From assembly GCF_030272615.1 (NCBI RefSeq), contig NC_081414.1:914573648-914637647 (forward strand): 64,000 bases of DNA, given 5' to 3'. Of the stretch, positions 35,214-47,019 are shown piece by piece. This DNA is from Cryptomeria japonica. Its lineage: Eukaryota > Streptophyta > Pinopsida > Cupressales > Cupressaceae. The notes below the pieces were generated by a model. It was not told the DNA's origin. It ran no database searches and saw only the letters and a program-made list of their open reading frames with translations. Every line of letters starts with the position of its first letter. The stretch's first letter is position 1. A program made the position numbers and the translations under genes.

Positions 35214-36343
35214 TGATGAATACTAAGAGGGGGGGTGAATTAGTATACCAAAAAATACTGTAAACAATCCTTTGAATAATTTAGTAGATAACCGATGCAA
35301 CAGATTCAATAATAAACTGGTTAAGATAAATGCAAACCAAATAGAAAACAAAGCATTCACCCACAAAAGCACAATCACCATAACACAAGATATTTGATGT
35401 AGAAACCCAAATGGAAAAAACCATGGTGAGCAGAAACTCACAAGTAACTATCTGCAGAATAGAAACCAGACCGGTTAAGGTCATACAATTTTCTTCACCA
35501 AAACAGATCATGTTAGGAATCTAGATCTATGTTAAGAGATAAGTCTTATTAAAGACTACCTTGTTAAAGGATTTCATATCCACATCTTGTTAGGGGATTT
35601 CCAAAGGCTTTGTTGGGCCTAACCAGTTAAGGGTTTCAGACTTGTCAAAGATATTAGTAATCAACAAGTAAGTGATCTAGATACTAGCATAGTATGCTTC
35701 GTTAGATCCTTTACAACTCATTGTTAATGCATTTCAGCATTACTTCAGTCTTCAATATCTCCACACTCTATCTCTTCACACAGACCTAATCTTCTCTGCA
35801 AAGATTGCACATAAACTTTTCTATTCTATCTCTCATACATGCAAACCCTAGACATGATGTCCTTATAAAGGAAACTGATTTAATGTCGGTCCAATAGGAT
35901 TAGACTACAAGTTCCTCGATTCAGTGCATCTAGAAAAATTTGGTAACACAATACAAAACCACCGCCAAAGTGTCGGTGGATGATAACTCATCACATATTA
36001 TAGAAATACCAGTTGGTAACTCATCACATAGTAATACCGATTAATACAATATACTGAGTACCGATTGTCAAAAATGAAGACTGGTAGATCGAAGTGTTTC
36101 GATCAAAAGTTAAATACTACTTGGTTCCTTTGTACTACTTGAGATCCTCGAACCCCTTGGGGTCTCCATAGCGCTTGATCTCTTCAGTCAATCTATGACC
36201 GGTAAACATCTTCTACAAAATACCGATAGTCTAAAGAGTATGCATTCAATACCAGTTGGAGCAATTACTGGTTGAGCATAACTCATACATCAAGAAAGTG
36301 TGTGTCCATCAATGACAATCAAAACATCATCAAAATGTCAACA
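35214..36343 (-). repeat. Element G 3' LTR
   Basis: TGATGAATACTAAGAGG ... AAAATGTCAACA, 1130 bases. Stem ATACTAA (35220-35226) / TTAGTAT (35240-35246). Confidence 0.9.
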
Positions 36344-36357
36344 ATCTCCCCCTTTGG
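36344..36357 (-). promoter_or_regulatory. Element G polypurine tract
   Basis: CCAAAGGGGGAGAT on the minus strand next to the LTR. Further GGGGGAG blocks lie at 36430-36439 and 36550-36560. Confidence 0.85.
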
Positions 36358-36599
36358 CATTCATGGAAACACTTAGGAAAATTTTGATATCTAAGTGTCT
36401 TTACAACAAAAATGCCATAATCAAAATTACTCCCCCTAAGCATATACACTATCCCTTTTGCAGAAATTACAATATACACTACTTCCCAAAATGGTAACAT
36501 CAAAGTATACATGAAATGGTAACATTCACCAAAAATTTTATGTACTCTACTCCCCCTTTGCCAACAATGATAAAGTAATGCAGAATAACCCCTTTTTGC

Positions 36600-38575
36600 A
36601 TATATAATAAAATAGAGTAGATGTTCATGACAATAAGGAATGAAATTATCAAAAACAAATTTAAAGTCCTGCATAAAAGTTTTCATGGCCACTGTCCATG
36701 ACTCAAGTAATGAGGTAGCAACCTCACTTTCAATCTTCATCTAGAACACTAGTTCTTCCATTGCATCAATGGTACTCATCTATTGAGTTATCGTGATAGC
36801 TTCCAGGTTGAGAAAACATTTCTGAAGAATCTGTAGTCTTGGCAATAAGAGCAGTTGAAGCTCCTACAAATCTTTAGTTCGATTGCTGATCTCTGAGTCC
36901 ATCTTGGCTTTCTGCTACTGATAATGATGAACCATTTTCCCATATGTAGTGAAGAGATCATAAGGCATCTTGAAGGTGTTGATGTATGCATGGAACTCTG
37001 ATTGGAGTTTATCTTTATGTTTAAGCACATCATCACAAAATAGATGGGGTTGGCAGATTTTACTCAAAAGTAATTTGCCCTCATCCATAGCAACACTGAT
37101 ATCCTTCTACTGTTTTAGTAGTTGTGTCTGGAGCTCATTCATTTTCTTGACTAAGGCAGCATTGAGTGCCTTTTCATGATTCTTCTTTACATTGGCTTTA
37201 GCAACATCTTCCAAGTATTGTACCTAGTCCTCCAATATGGTACAAATAAGTTTAAGCTTGGACAGAGAGGAATCGGTACTGGGGAGGTTGGTACCAAGAA
37301 TTAGACTGGTAAGGGTGTCAACCGCAATTTGTATGACATCCTATTCTTTCTTCCTCTACAATGCTTCCAGTCTCTTCTATGCAAGTTTGATGCTTTGAAG
37401 CAGCTCAGGCTCATCTGTCAATTGAAGATCAATAGGACTGGTGGTATCAACCTATTTTGTTTGATCACCCGTTGCCTTAGGAGTCTCTGCTTGTTTGTTC
37501 TTCTCTACTTCCTTCTCCTCTTCTTCTCTTTTCTTATCCTCTTCTTTCTTCTTTTGCTCCTCTTCTTGTTTCTTCTTCAATTCTTCCTTCTTCTTGTCCT
37601 CTTCCTACTTTTTCTTCTCTTCCTCCTTCTTCCTTTCTTCTTCCTTCCTCTTGTCTTCTTCTTTCTTCTTCTCCTCTTCTTTCCTTTTCTCCTCTTCTTT
37701 TATCTTCTCCTCTTCTTTTCTCTTCTCCTCTTCTTTCCTCTTCTTCTCTTCTTTTCTCTTCTCCTCTTCTTTCCTATTATCTTCCTCTTTCTTTTTATCT
37801 TCCTCTTTTCTCTTGTTTTCTTCTTGCTCTTTCTTCGTTTGTTCTTTTTCAGCTTTTTCCTTGTCTTGTTTCTCTTTCTCTGTGTCTGGAGTGACATCCT
37901 CAATATCTAAAGCATCAAAATCAATAGTGTCAATTTGCTATGTCACTCTTTCACCTTCACTGTCAAATACTTCATATGGTTTCCCTAATGATAGGTTAGG
38001 TTCTTGTTCAGCCTTCTTATTGGCTTCAGATACTTGGTGTATTCTAACAGCAAATTTCACATGTATGTGAGTATCCTTTTCCACTTTAGAAGCTTTACCT
38101 TCTAGTAGCCTGAGCATTCTCCTTCTCGTGAAGAAGATGCCTTTGTTCTTATCCATTATCTCAAATAGTTCTGAATTAGAAGCATCAGGAAAATATTGTG
38201 CAAAAATTTTCTCTCTGATCTCCTATTCTCTTTCAATGGCAATGCACCATTTGTTATCTAAAGAATTATACAAAGAATTTGTTGTAACCAATCTAATCTC
38301 TGATGGTGACTGATCATTAACACATAAATATTTGATGACTTCCTATTCTACCTCCTCTTTCTCATTATCATTAAAATCATCAAAATACTCCTTTAAATCA
38401 TCAAACACTTTTCTCCTAATATTCTTAATTTTTCTCTAACAATGTGTCATTGGTTTATAAGAGAAAATATCTATATTTATCGGTGTTGAAGTTGCAGGTA
38501 CATTACTGGTAGACTTTGTCTTTTTGCTTGATTGCCTTGTCTTCTTTGGTTGAAGTTCTGGTTCAGTGTCCTCTG
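36600..38575 (-). pseudogene. Element G ORF2, linker, KE-rich tract and C-terminal part
   Basis: Begins at the H deletion junction with ESEDTEPELQPKKTRQ, matching ESNDTNIEEEPNKVK in B (48740-48785), then FSYKPM as in B (LSYKPM). An extraordinary tract of almost only Lys, Glu and Arg covers 37905-37495 (about 135 codons, units like KRKEEEK). A helical C-terminus follows, with ESEVATSLLESWTVAMKTF near 36735. The second domain found in A, B and E (about 48280-48530 in B) is missing, removed with the end of H. Several stops. Confidence 0.65.
37495..37905 (-). repeat. KE/KR-rich low-complexity coding tract
   Basis: Plus strand is a long TTC/CTT/TCC run. The minus-strand frame gives EEKRKEEEK-like units, predicted as a single charged alpha helix. 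It probably grew by replication slippage inside ORF2 of G. Confidence 0.85.
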
Positions 38576-38762
38576 ATTCCAAGTGCCGGTGAATAATATA
38601 ATCTATCGGTGAACCAAATACCAATTTCTTGCATAATTCTTTGTCTTGCTAGTGAACATAACCAAAGTCTCTAAGTGTTGATAAGTGTTGACAAGTGATG
38701 AAAAGTTTGACAAGTGTTGACATCAATGACAAAACCATATCAACATATCCAAAATACCAACA
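38576..38762 (-). repeat. Element H 3' LTR, truncated
   Basis: ATTCCAAGTGCCGGTGAA... to AAATACCAACA matches 44202-44410 only. The outer part is missing. Confidence 0.85.
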
Positions 38763-38776
38763 ATCTCCCCCTTTGG
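38763..38776 (-). promoter_or_regulatory. Element H polypurine tract
   Basis: CCAAAGGGGGAGAT on the minus strand. More GGGGGAG blocks at 38930, 38970 and 39045, so four tracts within 300 bases. Confidence 0.85.
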
Positions 38777-39139
38777 CATTGATGGCAACACAAGATGGAA
38801 AAACTGTCAAAGTGCCAAAACAGAAATGCCAAAAACCAAAAACCAACAATCTCCCAAAGAGAGCATTAATCGAAAATCAAAAATACATAATATCTATCTC
38901 TTTCCAAAGGATAACGTCTCTCCCCCTAGGAATAATATGTGTTATCCATGTGTTTTTCCATATCAAACTCTCCCCCTTTGACATCAAATTCCAAAGCAAT
39001 ACAAAACCAAATATAAAGTACCAATTCATTCAATATACCAGCTACTCCCCCTTAGAAGTAGCTATCCTCATCAAAGTCAGAATAAAATATTTCTCTATTA
39101 ATTCTATCGGTTGATGACAAACATCAACTGTTTTGGTCT

Positions 39140-42100
39140 CTACCGGTGGGGGTAGGACTCCAATTTTCTCTCTGAGATACTCAATGTTTCCTTAGGCAAA
39201 GGCTTTGTAAAAATATCTGCAATCTTCTCTTTAGTATTCACATAAACCAATTTCACTTCTTTTGCTTCAACATTCCCCTTTAGAAAGTTCAGTTTGATAG
39301 AAACATGTTTAGTTTTAGAGTGAAGTACCGAGTTCTTTGATATATCAATTTTTGGTGTGTTGTCATAGTAAATAGTGATAGGTTCTTTGCAATTCACCTT
39401 TATGTCCTTCAACATTTGCTTGATCCATAATACCTATGTATAGTTGATTGCTACTGCAACATATTTTGATTTTGTTGTTGATAAACTTGTACAACTTTAT
39501 TTCTTGCTCAACCATGAAATTAGTCTGCTACAAAGAAAAAATGCTCCGTCGGTGGTGTGTTTTCTATCATCCAGATCTCCTGCCCAATTAGCATCTGTGT
39601 ATGCATATAAGTCAAAATTTTCATCTCTAGGATACCATAAACCAAGATTTGTAGTGCCTTGTAGGTATCGAAAAATCCTTTTTACTACTGATTCGTGATT
39701 TTCTTTCAAATTACTCTGAAATGTTGAAATAATACATACTACATTCATAATATTAGGTCTTGTTTGTGTCAAATACAGTAAACCTCCTATCATAGATTTG
39801 TATCTAGTTGGATTAACAGGTGTAGATTCATCCTTCAAAGATAATTTTTCATTTTTAGTCATAGGTATGCTTACCGGTTTACAATTCTCCATGCCAAATT
39901 TCTTTAGTAATTCCTTCAAGTACTTAGATTGACATAGGAATATACCTTTATCAGTCTGTGAAATCTGCAATCCTAAAAAGAATTTTATCTCTCCAATCAT
40001 AGACATTTCAAATTCTTGTTGCATTTTGTTAAAAAGGTCTTTACACAAAACATCTTCTCCTCCAAACATTATCTCATCAACAAAAACTTCAATAACCAAG
40101 ATGTCATCATTAGTCACTTTGTAGTATAGATTGCTATCAGCATTACCTTTTGTATAACCAAGTTTTAAAAGATATTTGTCCAATCTTGAATACCAAGCTC
40201 TAGGAGCTTGTTTCAATCCATATAAAGCTTTCCTTAACTTGCAAACCATGTCTTTGTTATCTGGCAAAGAAAATCCATCAGGTTGCTCAATTTAAACTTC
40301 TTCTTCAAGATCTCCATTCAGAAATGCACATTTAACATCCATTTGATATACTTTATAGTTCTTGTGTGCTGCAAAAGCCAATAAAAGTCTTACTACCTCA
40401 ATTCTAGCTACTGGAGCAAAGGTTTCCTTGTAATCAATTCCTTCTTTCTGAGAATATCCCTTACACACCAATCTTTCTTTGTTTTTGATTACCATGCCAT
40501 CTTCATTTAGTTTATTTATGAAAACCCATTTAGTTCCAATTATATTTTTGTCTTTAGGCCGGGAAACTAATGACCAAGTGTTATTCCTTTCAATTTGTTC
40601 CAATTCATCTTCCATTGCTTTAATCCAATATTTATCTTCACATACCTCATTTATTGATGTAGATTCAATTTGAGAAATAAGACATACCTCTTCATTTGCC
40701 AATCTTTCTCTAGTCATAACTCCTTGAAATTTGTTTCCAATTATCTGATCTTCAGAATGATTCAATCTTAGATACTGGGGTGTTTTTGCTTGTTGTTGTT
40801 CTTCAGTGATTGTTGAATCTCCAGATCATATCGGTGTAATTGGATCACCATTATGTACCGATGTATTCATAATAGGTTCATTTGTGATTATCTCAATTGC
40901 TGGTTCAGAGTCTATGTACCTTGAATTTCCTTTAAATTTTTCATCAATCTTTACATTTGCACTCTCAACAATTTTCTGCAATCTCTTGTTAAAACATCTA
41001 TATGCCTTGCTCTTAGATGAATAACCAAGAAATATTCCTTCATCAATTCTAGGATAAAATTTGCCAATATACTCATCTCTTCTAATATAACATTTACTTC
41101 CAAATATTTTAAAATATTTAAAAGTAGGAGTAATACCAAACCATAGTTCATGTGGGGTTTTACCGGTTTCTCCTCTGATGTGAACATTGTTGAATGTATA
41201 AACAATTCTATTGACCACTTCTCTCTAGTATATATGAGGTATATTTGCTTTTGATATCATACTTTTGGCTCCATCCAAGATAGTTTTATTTTTCCTTTCC
41301 ACAACTCCATTTTGTTGGGGTGTCCGGGGTGCTAACAATTGTCTTCTAATCCCATTCACTTCACAAAATGCATTAAATTCCTTAGATGTGAATTCACCTC
41401 CTTGATCTGATCTCAAACATTTTATTTTCTTACTGGTTTCATTTTCTACCATCACCTTGAATAGTTTGAATTTCCCAAATGCTTTAGATTTTTCTCTGAG
41501 AAAAGTAACCCAACACATTCTAGAATAGTCATCAATGATTAGCATAAAATATCTATCTCCTTGTATACTTCTAGTTCTTTTTGGACCACATAAATCAGTA
41601 TGAATTAAATCAAGAGAATTGTTAGACTTTTCTTGAATACTTTGAAAGATGCTCTAACATGCTTTCCAAATTGACATTCATTACATACTAGATTGTGAGG
41701 TTTAACAATCTTAGGTAAATCTCTAACTGCCTTAGTAGTACTGATTTTCACAATGCAATCAAATTTTACATGACAAAGTCTTTTATGCCATAACCAACTT
41801 TCATCAATATGTGCAATCAAACATGTTTTCTCATTGTTGTTCAAATGAAAGATATTACATCTAGTCTGATTACCGGTTGCAATTTCCAAACCAGTTTTGT
41901 TTAAGATTTTGCATTTACCATTCTTGAATTGTAACTGAAATCCTTTCTCAACTAATTGACCAACACTCAAAAGATTATGCTTCAAACCTTCAGCATAGTA
42001 AGCATTATCAGTATTCTACTTACCATCAAATGATATAGTGCCTTTTCCTTTGATCAAACAAACTTAATCATCTCCAAATCTTACTAGACCTCCATTGTAA

Positions 42101-42267
42101 TCCCGAGAGGTTAAGAATTTGCTCTTATCACCAGTCATATGATGTGAACATCCTGAATCAATAATCCATTCATCCTTATCTTCAACTTTAGCTACCAAGG
42201 CCTGCTCTACCGGTTGAACAGTAGGTGCCGGTTGATCTTCTATTATAGCACCAAAAGCCCATCCATT
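39140..42267 (-). pseudogene. Element H pol: protease, integrase, RT, RNase H
   Basis: Protease WIIDSGCSHHMTGD (about 42165-42125). Integrase zinc finger LWHKRLCHVKF and CNECQ. The core has HTDLCGP, CLRSDQGGEFTS and NGVVERKN with all three acids kept (41600-41270), and the C-terminal part is GIFLGYSSKSKAYRCFN. RT has [45 protein letters not shown] and FVDEIMFGG, where the catalytic second Asp is replaced by Glu. RNase H has YTDANWAGDLDD, then a frame break near 39497, and resumes with HSKTKHVSIKLNFLKGNV and ADIFTKPLPK. Stops at 41604, 41220, 40825 and 40291. Better preserved than C but not functional. Confidence 0.9.
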
Positions 42268-43284
42268 TTATCTTGGATCTTCATCAGAATCATTAGTAAC
42301 TCCTTCATCAGCATAATAACAAGATTTGTCTTTGTTCTTCTTAAACTTGTATTTCTGATAGTCAGGGTTAGGCTTATATGTTCTTTTAGCTTCTTCTCTT
42401 AATCTTGCATGTCTATCAAGACATCTACATGCCATATAACCAATATTATTATAGTTGAAACATTTAAAGGGTGCTTTACCTTCATACTTACTTCCAATTG
42501 TACCTTTAGGCATTTTCCTTGCAAATAGTGCTTCAAGTTCTTCATTTTCTCTCCTAATTTCTTCAAGTTCTCTTGCATAGAAGGCTTTCCAATCAGATTT
42601 GTCAAATGATGATGATGTTGCTGAAGTTGATGATGATGCCTTAAAAGCTAGATCTGTCTTGATAGTAGTAACAAGACCAAATTCCTCATGCTCAAAAGCT
42701 GAAAGTTTTCCAACCAAAGTGTCTCTAGATACTGATGCATTAGGCATTGTTCTTAATTCATTTATAGCAATAACTTTCATTTTATATGATGGTGGAAAAG
42801 ATCTTAAAACTTTAGAAATAGTCCCATCTTCACTTAAGGTTCCTCCACAACATTGTATACCCAAAACAATTTCATTTACTCTTTCCATAAAAGAAGAAAT
42901 TATTTCATCTTCTTCCATTTTCAAACTTTCATACCTGACCCGGAAGCATTCAATTTTTGCAATTTTGATTGTGGAATCTCCTTCATTTAGTGTTTCCAGT
43001 TTGTTCCAAATAGATTTAGCAATAGATCTATCTAACAATCCCATGACTTGTTGATCTGACAATGCACTCAAAAGTGATTCTCTTGCTTTGCAATCATTTT
43101 CCTCATCTTTTCCTAAGGTTGGTGGATTAGGCTGATCGGGAGTGAGAGCAGTATAGCCATTCTTTGTAACCTCCCATATATCTTTTCCAATTTAATTCAA
43201 GTGTGTCTCCATCTTGATCTTCCATATGCTATAGTTGGTTCCATCAAGTTTCGGACTATCCTTCCTAAAATAGTTGGTAGACAT
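42268..43284 (-). pseudogene. Element H gag
   Basis: ATG at 43284 (MSTNYFRKDSPKLDGTNY). One stop about 30 codons in, then 267 open codons from 43071. UBN2-type Gag domain (WNKLETLNEGDSTIKIAKI, FMERVNEIVLGI), Ser-rich linker and Glu-rich helix follow. The knuckle CFNYNNIGYMACRC has Tyr at the second Cys and at the His. Ends TNDSDEDPR. Very close to J gag. Confidence 0.85.
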
Positions 43285-43327
43285 TGGATCTCCTCAAGCT
43301 GTTAAACTTCTGCAAAAAGAGAATCCT

Positions 43328-43339
43328 GCTCTGATACCA
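43328..43339 (-). promoter_or_regulatory. Element H primer-binding site
   Basis: TGGTATCAGAGC on the minus strand, two bases from the LTR. Matches the initiator-Met tRNA PBS. Confidence 0.9.
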
Positions 43340-43341
43340 AT

Positions 43342-44410
43342 TGTTAGGTCCCGGAGACAACTGAGTGGGAGGGGGGTGAATTGGTTGTCCAATAAATTCA
43401 ACCAAAATTAACTTATCCAAAACTTAATGCTTAATACCGGTAAACCAAACTTTATGCCGGTAGACAGTTTTAACAGTTAATTGTAATACCGGTAAAGATT
43501 AATGCATGAAATAGAAAGACAACAACATCCACAACACATAGCACCAAAGTTTGTACGTGGAAACCCTGTAAGGGGAAAAACCATGGTGGGAAGCCTTACC
43601 CACAATCAAATGATACTACTGCAAATAGTATGTGTTTAGAATATGGATTCTTCACATGCAGAAAGGCCAACTGCCTAGAGCTCACTGCTCAATCATAAAA
43701 TGAGAGTCACACTGACTGCAATTGGATGGTTAAATCCAATGATAATGTACTGCACAAAATAGCATCTTCATATGTTGGATTCAGTACCGGTGTAGTTCTG
43801 ATTGCCTTCACAAAACCCTCCTTCAACCTTCAAATGATGTCTATGTGTATATCTCTGCTTATTTTTGCATATACTCTATTTCAATTTCTTTTTCAATGCT
43901 TATCGATCTTACAAATAAGATCTTACATATATACCATAACCTAAGACCAATTGAATAGGTCGGCTCACTAAAAGATATTACAATAAGATTAATTACAAAC
44001 AAATCAATATCCGTTGCATGATGTCGGCTTAATGTATTTATAATAATAATAAATCATCTCCATAACATGTCATGCTGATCTAGAATAGATAAGTCTATCG
44101 GTGCTTATCCTGGACCTATTTGTCGGTAATAGCAAATATGCAAACCTGAATAAACAAATAACTAAATCGCCAAAACCAAGTGATCGAATAATGTCTTCAA
44201 CATAACCAAGTAGTTTCCAATTCATTCCAAGTGTTGGTGAACAATATAATCTATTGGTGAACCAAATACCAGTTTATTGCATAATACTCTGTCTTGCCGG
44301 TGAACATAACCAAAGTCTCTAAGTGCTGATAAGTGTTGACAAGTGATGACAAGTTTGACAAGTGTTGACATCAATGATAAGACCATATCAACATATCCAA
44401 AATGCCAACA
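43342..44410 (-). repeat. Element H 5' LTR
   Basis: TGTTAGGTCCCGGAGAC ... AAATGCCAACA, 1069 bases. Stem GACAAC (43356-43361) / GTTGTC (43384-43389). Core near 43553-43590. Confidence 0.9.
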
Positions 44411-45260
44411 GTTCAGAACCTCGGGATATCCATTTCCTACTACTTGTAAACTTTCCTTAATTTGTCTGGAGACCGGTAGGCCAGTAGACCATTGTACATC
44501 ATCTACTCCAGAGAAATAACCTTGAAAGTAGAAGAATAAACTGACCAGAAGTTGTCCAAACCTGAACCTTAGAGAATTGTCTTGTTTGATGGAATTTAGG
44601 TTCAGTAGCAATTGCTTCTGTAGACAGGTACATAGGTCAAATGTAGTGTCTTCCTTAATCATTCTGTAAGTGGTATTTACTACAATAGTAGGGCCAGAAT
44701 TCATTCTACTGGCATATAATATTCGGTAACCAATCACCATGCAAGCATATTTCACCAGATCATCTTTGATGGTGTTTATGGTCATCACCAATTGGTCACT
44801 CACATAACCAGTGAGCTTTGTCATTTCCATTTTGGTGACCTTTCATAGAGCTAGTACCTCTCCAATATTGAAAAAACCGGTGATGGCATGAATTACTTCT
44901 AGTGTGATGTCATGTGTCCACTCAAGGTACATCTTATCACCATGTACTCTGCTAAGGATGATGCGGATATGTTCTTCTATGAACTCTTCTAGAAAATACA
45001 CCGCATTGTGCAGTTTCATCTTCTCAAGGACACTGTACTCAGGTTTGATCTTCTTATCATCCCCATAGAACAGACTTAGCTAGGAGTGAATCACTAGGGA
45101 TCCTAGGTCTTCCAATTTACTGTCAATATACCCTAAAATATCTCCCTCAATAACAACTCCGGTGGGTATTTGAGATAGGGCATTGTATTTCTTTTTTTTT
45201 TTTAAGGAATTCAGTTGAATCTACAGGTGCACTAGAACTAGAGTGGGATGCAAAAGCCAT
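44411..45260 (-). pseudogene. Element G ORF2, N-terminal domain
   Basis: ATG at 45260 (MAFASHSSSSAPVDSTEF), then a run of 12 A where the frame slips. The domain reads GVVIEGDILGYID, IRIILSRVHGDK, HGDKMYLEWTHDITLEVI, ITGF, YACMVIGYRILYASRMNSGP, FDLCTCLQKQLLLNL and RFRFGQLLVSLFFYF. The best open piece runs from 44830 to the H junction (GYPEVLN). It aligns with A, B and E over about 250 residues. Not assignable to a known family by me. Confidence 0.75.
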
Positions 45261-45747
45261 GATAAGAAAGAAATGAGAAATACCTTCACAATCTGAAATT
45301 TAGGGTTTGGTAATGTCACCCATAATACACCACTTTGGTTGCAAGATTACCGCTTAGTGTTCTTTGCTGATAGATTGAAAAAGATCTTTGGATTCCTCTG
45401 CAAGATTTTTGAATTCACTTTGAATCGCTAGACAAATCGCTCTTTGTCACTCTACTCTTGAAAATTCTTCTCTCAAAAACTGATAAGTGATAATGATGAT
45501 GAAAATCCATTTTAAACAAACTTTCACCTACCATAATAAATGCATCATCGTTAGGGCACAAACCCTAATTTTGCCTTTTACCACTTCAAGTCTTCTACTG
45601 ACTAACATGTAACATATACTAGTTAAGGTCTTTACCGATATAAACTGGGGGTTCAAAATATTTCACCGATATGTTCCCCCTAAGCTTTTCTAAAGCTCAG
45701 TTTGTTAGTTCAGAGACTTCCACACTAGGTGTAGAAACCGGTTCATC

Positions 45748-46969
45748 CTATGACACTTCTACTTTCTTTTTCCAAGTTTTATTCATTTCCATTTGAATGG
45801 TTTCAACATCAATCTTCCCTTTTGGAGTGATCGGTATATCATCTGATAGGTTCTTTCTCAGTCTGCAAGTTATGGCAGTGTGTCCTAATTTGTTGCAATG
45901 ATAGCATACCATTCCAGGTGTTCTCCATGGTCCATTATTCATACTTCCATTCTTCCTTCTACATGTTACAACAGTGTGACCGCTACCATGATAGATCAAA
46001 CAAGTTTCTCTCCAACTAGTTGCCGCTTGATAACCACCTAACCGATGGTCATAGGTATTGTACCAGTTGGGATTCCGATTCACAAAAGGTTCCGGGATAA
46101 CTCCTTGAGTCCTTGAAGGATATCTCCCAGTGTTGTGCAAAACTAACCTGCATTCAAATGCTCTATGCCCAAACTTGTTGCATGCATAATAGTTTCCATT
46201 GAATCTATTGGATCTAGGCTTATTATTTAGAAAATAAGGAAAATTGTTGTAGGCCTTGCTTCTACACACATTAGTAGTATGTCCTTCTTTGAGATAATTA
46301 AAGCAAACAAGTTTAAATTTTTTCTTACCTTTATCCTTGGATGTTGGTTTCTTCTTTAATGCTTCAGCTTTTGTTCCAGAGGTCTCACCTTCCTCATACC
46401 AAAAGAAACCAATTCCATTGGTATTCTTTACTGGCTTTGCTGATTCTAGCTTTTTCTCTAGCTTAGCAGTACTCTGATTGAATTTGGCAAGTATCTCATT
46501 TGACTCAGTAAGTTCCTTGGAAATAGCAGCATTGGATTCCATAAAGGTTGCATTCCTAGAAATAGCCATGTTTAGTTCACCTTGCATTTCTTCTTTTTCC
46601 ACTTTACTCTCTTGGAGGTGAGCGGTAAGGGCACTTAATTCTTGCTTCAGCTTAGAGATCTCATGATCTTTGTCTTTTACCAGATCTTCAGCTTTCCTTC
46701 TATTCTTAAGCTCTTGACATATTCTAATAGTCAGTCCTTCCAACTCTTTTCTCAGGTTGGCTTTAGATTCATTCAGTTTTTCAACTTCTTCAACTAGGGC
46801 ATCCATGTCTGCTTCATCAAAAGAGCTATTTTTCAGTAAGTTCCATCAGTTTCTCAACATGCTCTCTTCTTTTGGCCAAAGAGGCTTTATACTTGATTTT
46901 GAGTTGATCATAGGCTCTCTTAGTCTGAGTGAGATGGTGAGTAAGTTCCCTCACACTGTATTCCCCCAT
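45748..46969 (-). pseudogene. Element G ORF1: Gag-like coiled coil with four or five zinc knuckles
   Basis: ATG at 46969 (MGEYSVRELTHHLTQTKRAY). After a stop and frame change it is open for 352 codons from 46806. Coiled coil to about 46450, spacer EEGETSGTKAE, then knuckles CFNYLKEGHTTNVC, CNKFGHRAFEC, CLIYHGSGHTVVTC and CYHCNKLGHTAITC. Some have a Tyr for the second Cys. Basic tail MEMNKTWKKK. The best-preserved ORF1 of the pol-less family here. Nucleic-acid binding and particle assembly are inferred from the knuckles and coiled coil. Confidence 0.8.
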
Positions 46970-47004
46970 ATCTCCTTCCAAGTGGTTAGACTTATAGAAA
47001 GGTT

Positions 47005-47017
47005 GGCTCTGATACCA
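47005..47017 (-). promoter_or_regulatory. Element G primer-binding site
   Basis: TGGTATCAGAGCC on the minus strand, two bases from the 5' LTR. Confidence 0.9.
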
Positions 47018-47019
47018 AT

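Larger units (their letters stand above)
38576..44410 (-). mobile_element. Element H: Ty1/Copia element nested in G, left end deleted
   Basis: The 5' LTR 43342-44410 is complete. The 3' LTR survives only as 38576-38762. PBS, gag, PR, IN, RT, RNase H and PPT are in Copia order on the minus strand. The right flank after CCAACA is GTTCA. The left junction joins G coding sequence (ESEDTEPEL) to the middle of the LTR at a shared ATTCC, so one deletion took about 0.87 kb of LTR, the left duplication and a piece of G ORF2. Confidence 0.85.

Noticed and set aside
37329-37910. Plus-strand ORF of 193 codons rich in Phe/Leu/Ser, looking like a membrane protein.
   Set aside because: It is the antisense of the Lys/Glu tract in ORF2 of G. 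The hydrophobic look comes from complementing KE codons.
38561-38566. GTTCAG before H on the left matches GTTCAG after H on the right (44411-44416), as a 6-bp target duplication with an LTR starting at 38567.
   Set aside because: The bases 38567-38575 continue the ORF2 reading frame of G (ESEDTEPEL, alignable with B), so they are host sequence. A deletion joined host to mid-LTR and the left duplication is gone. The match is probably chance.
39140-43284. Copia pol inside element G read as G's own pol.
   Set aside because: The pol lies between H's own LTRs, PBS and PPT. G ORF2 is interrupted by it. G itself has no pol.
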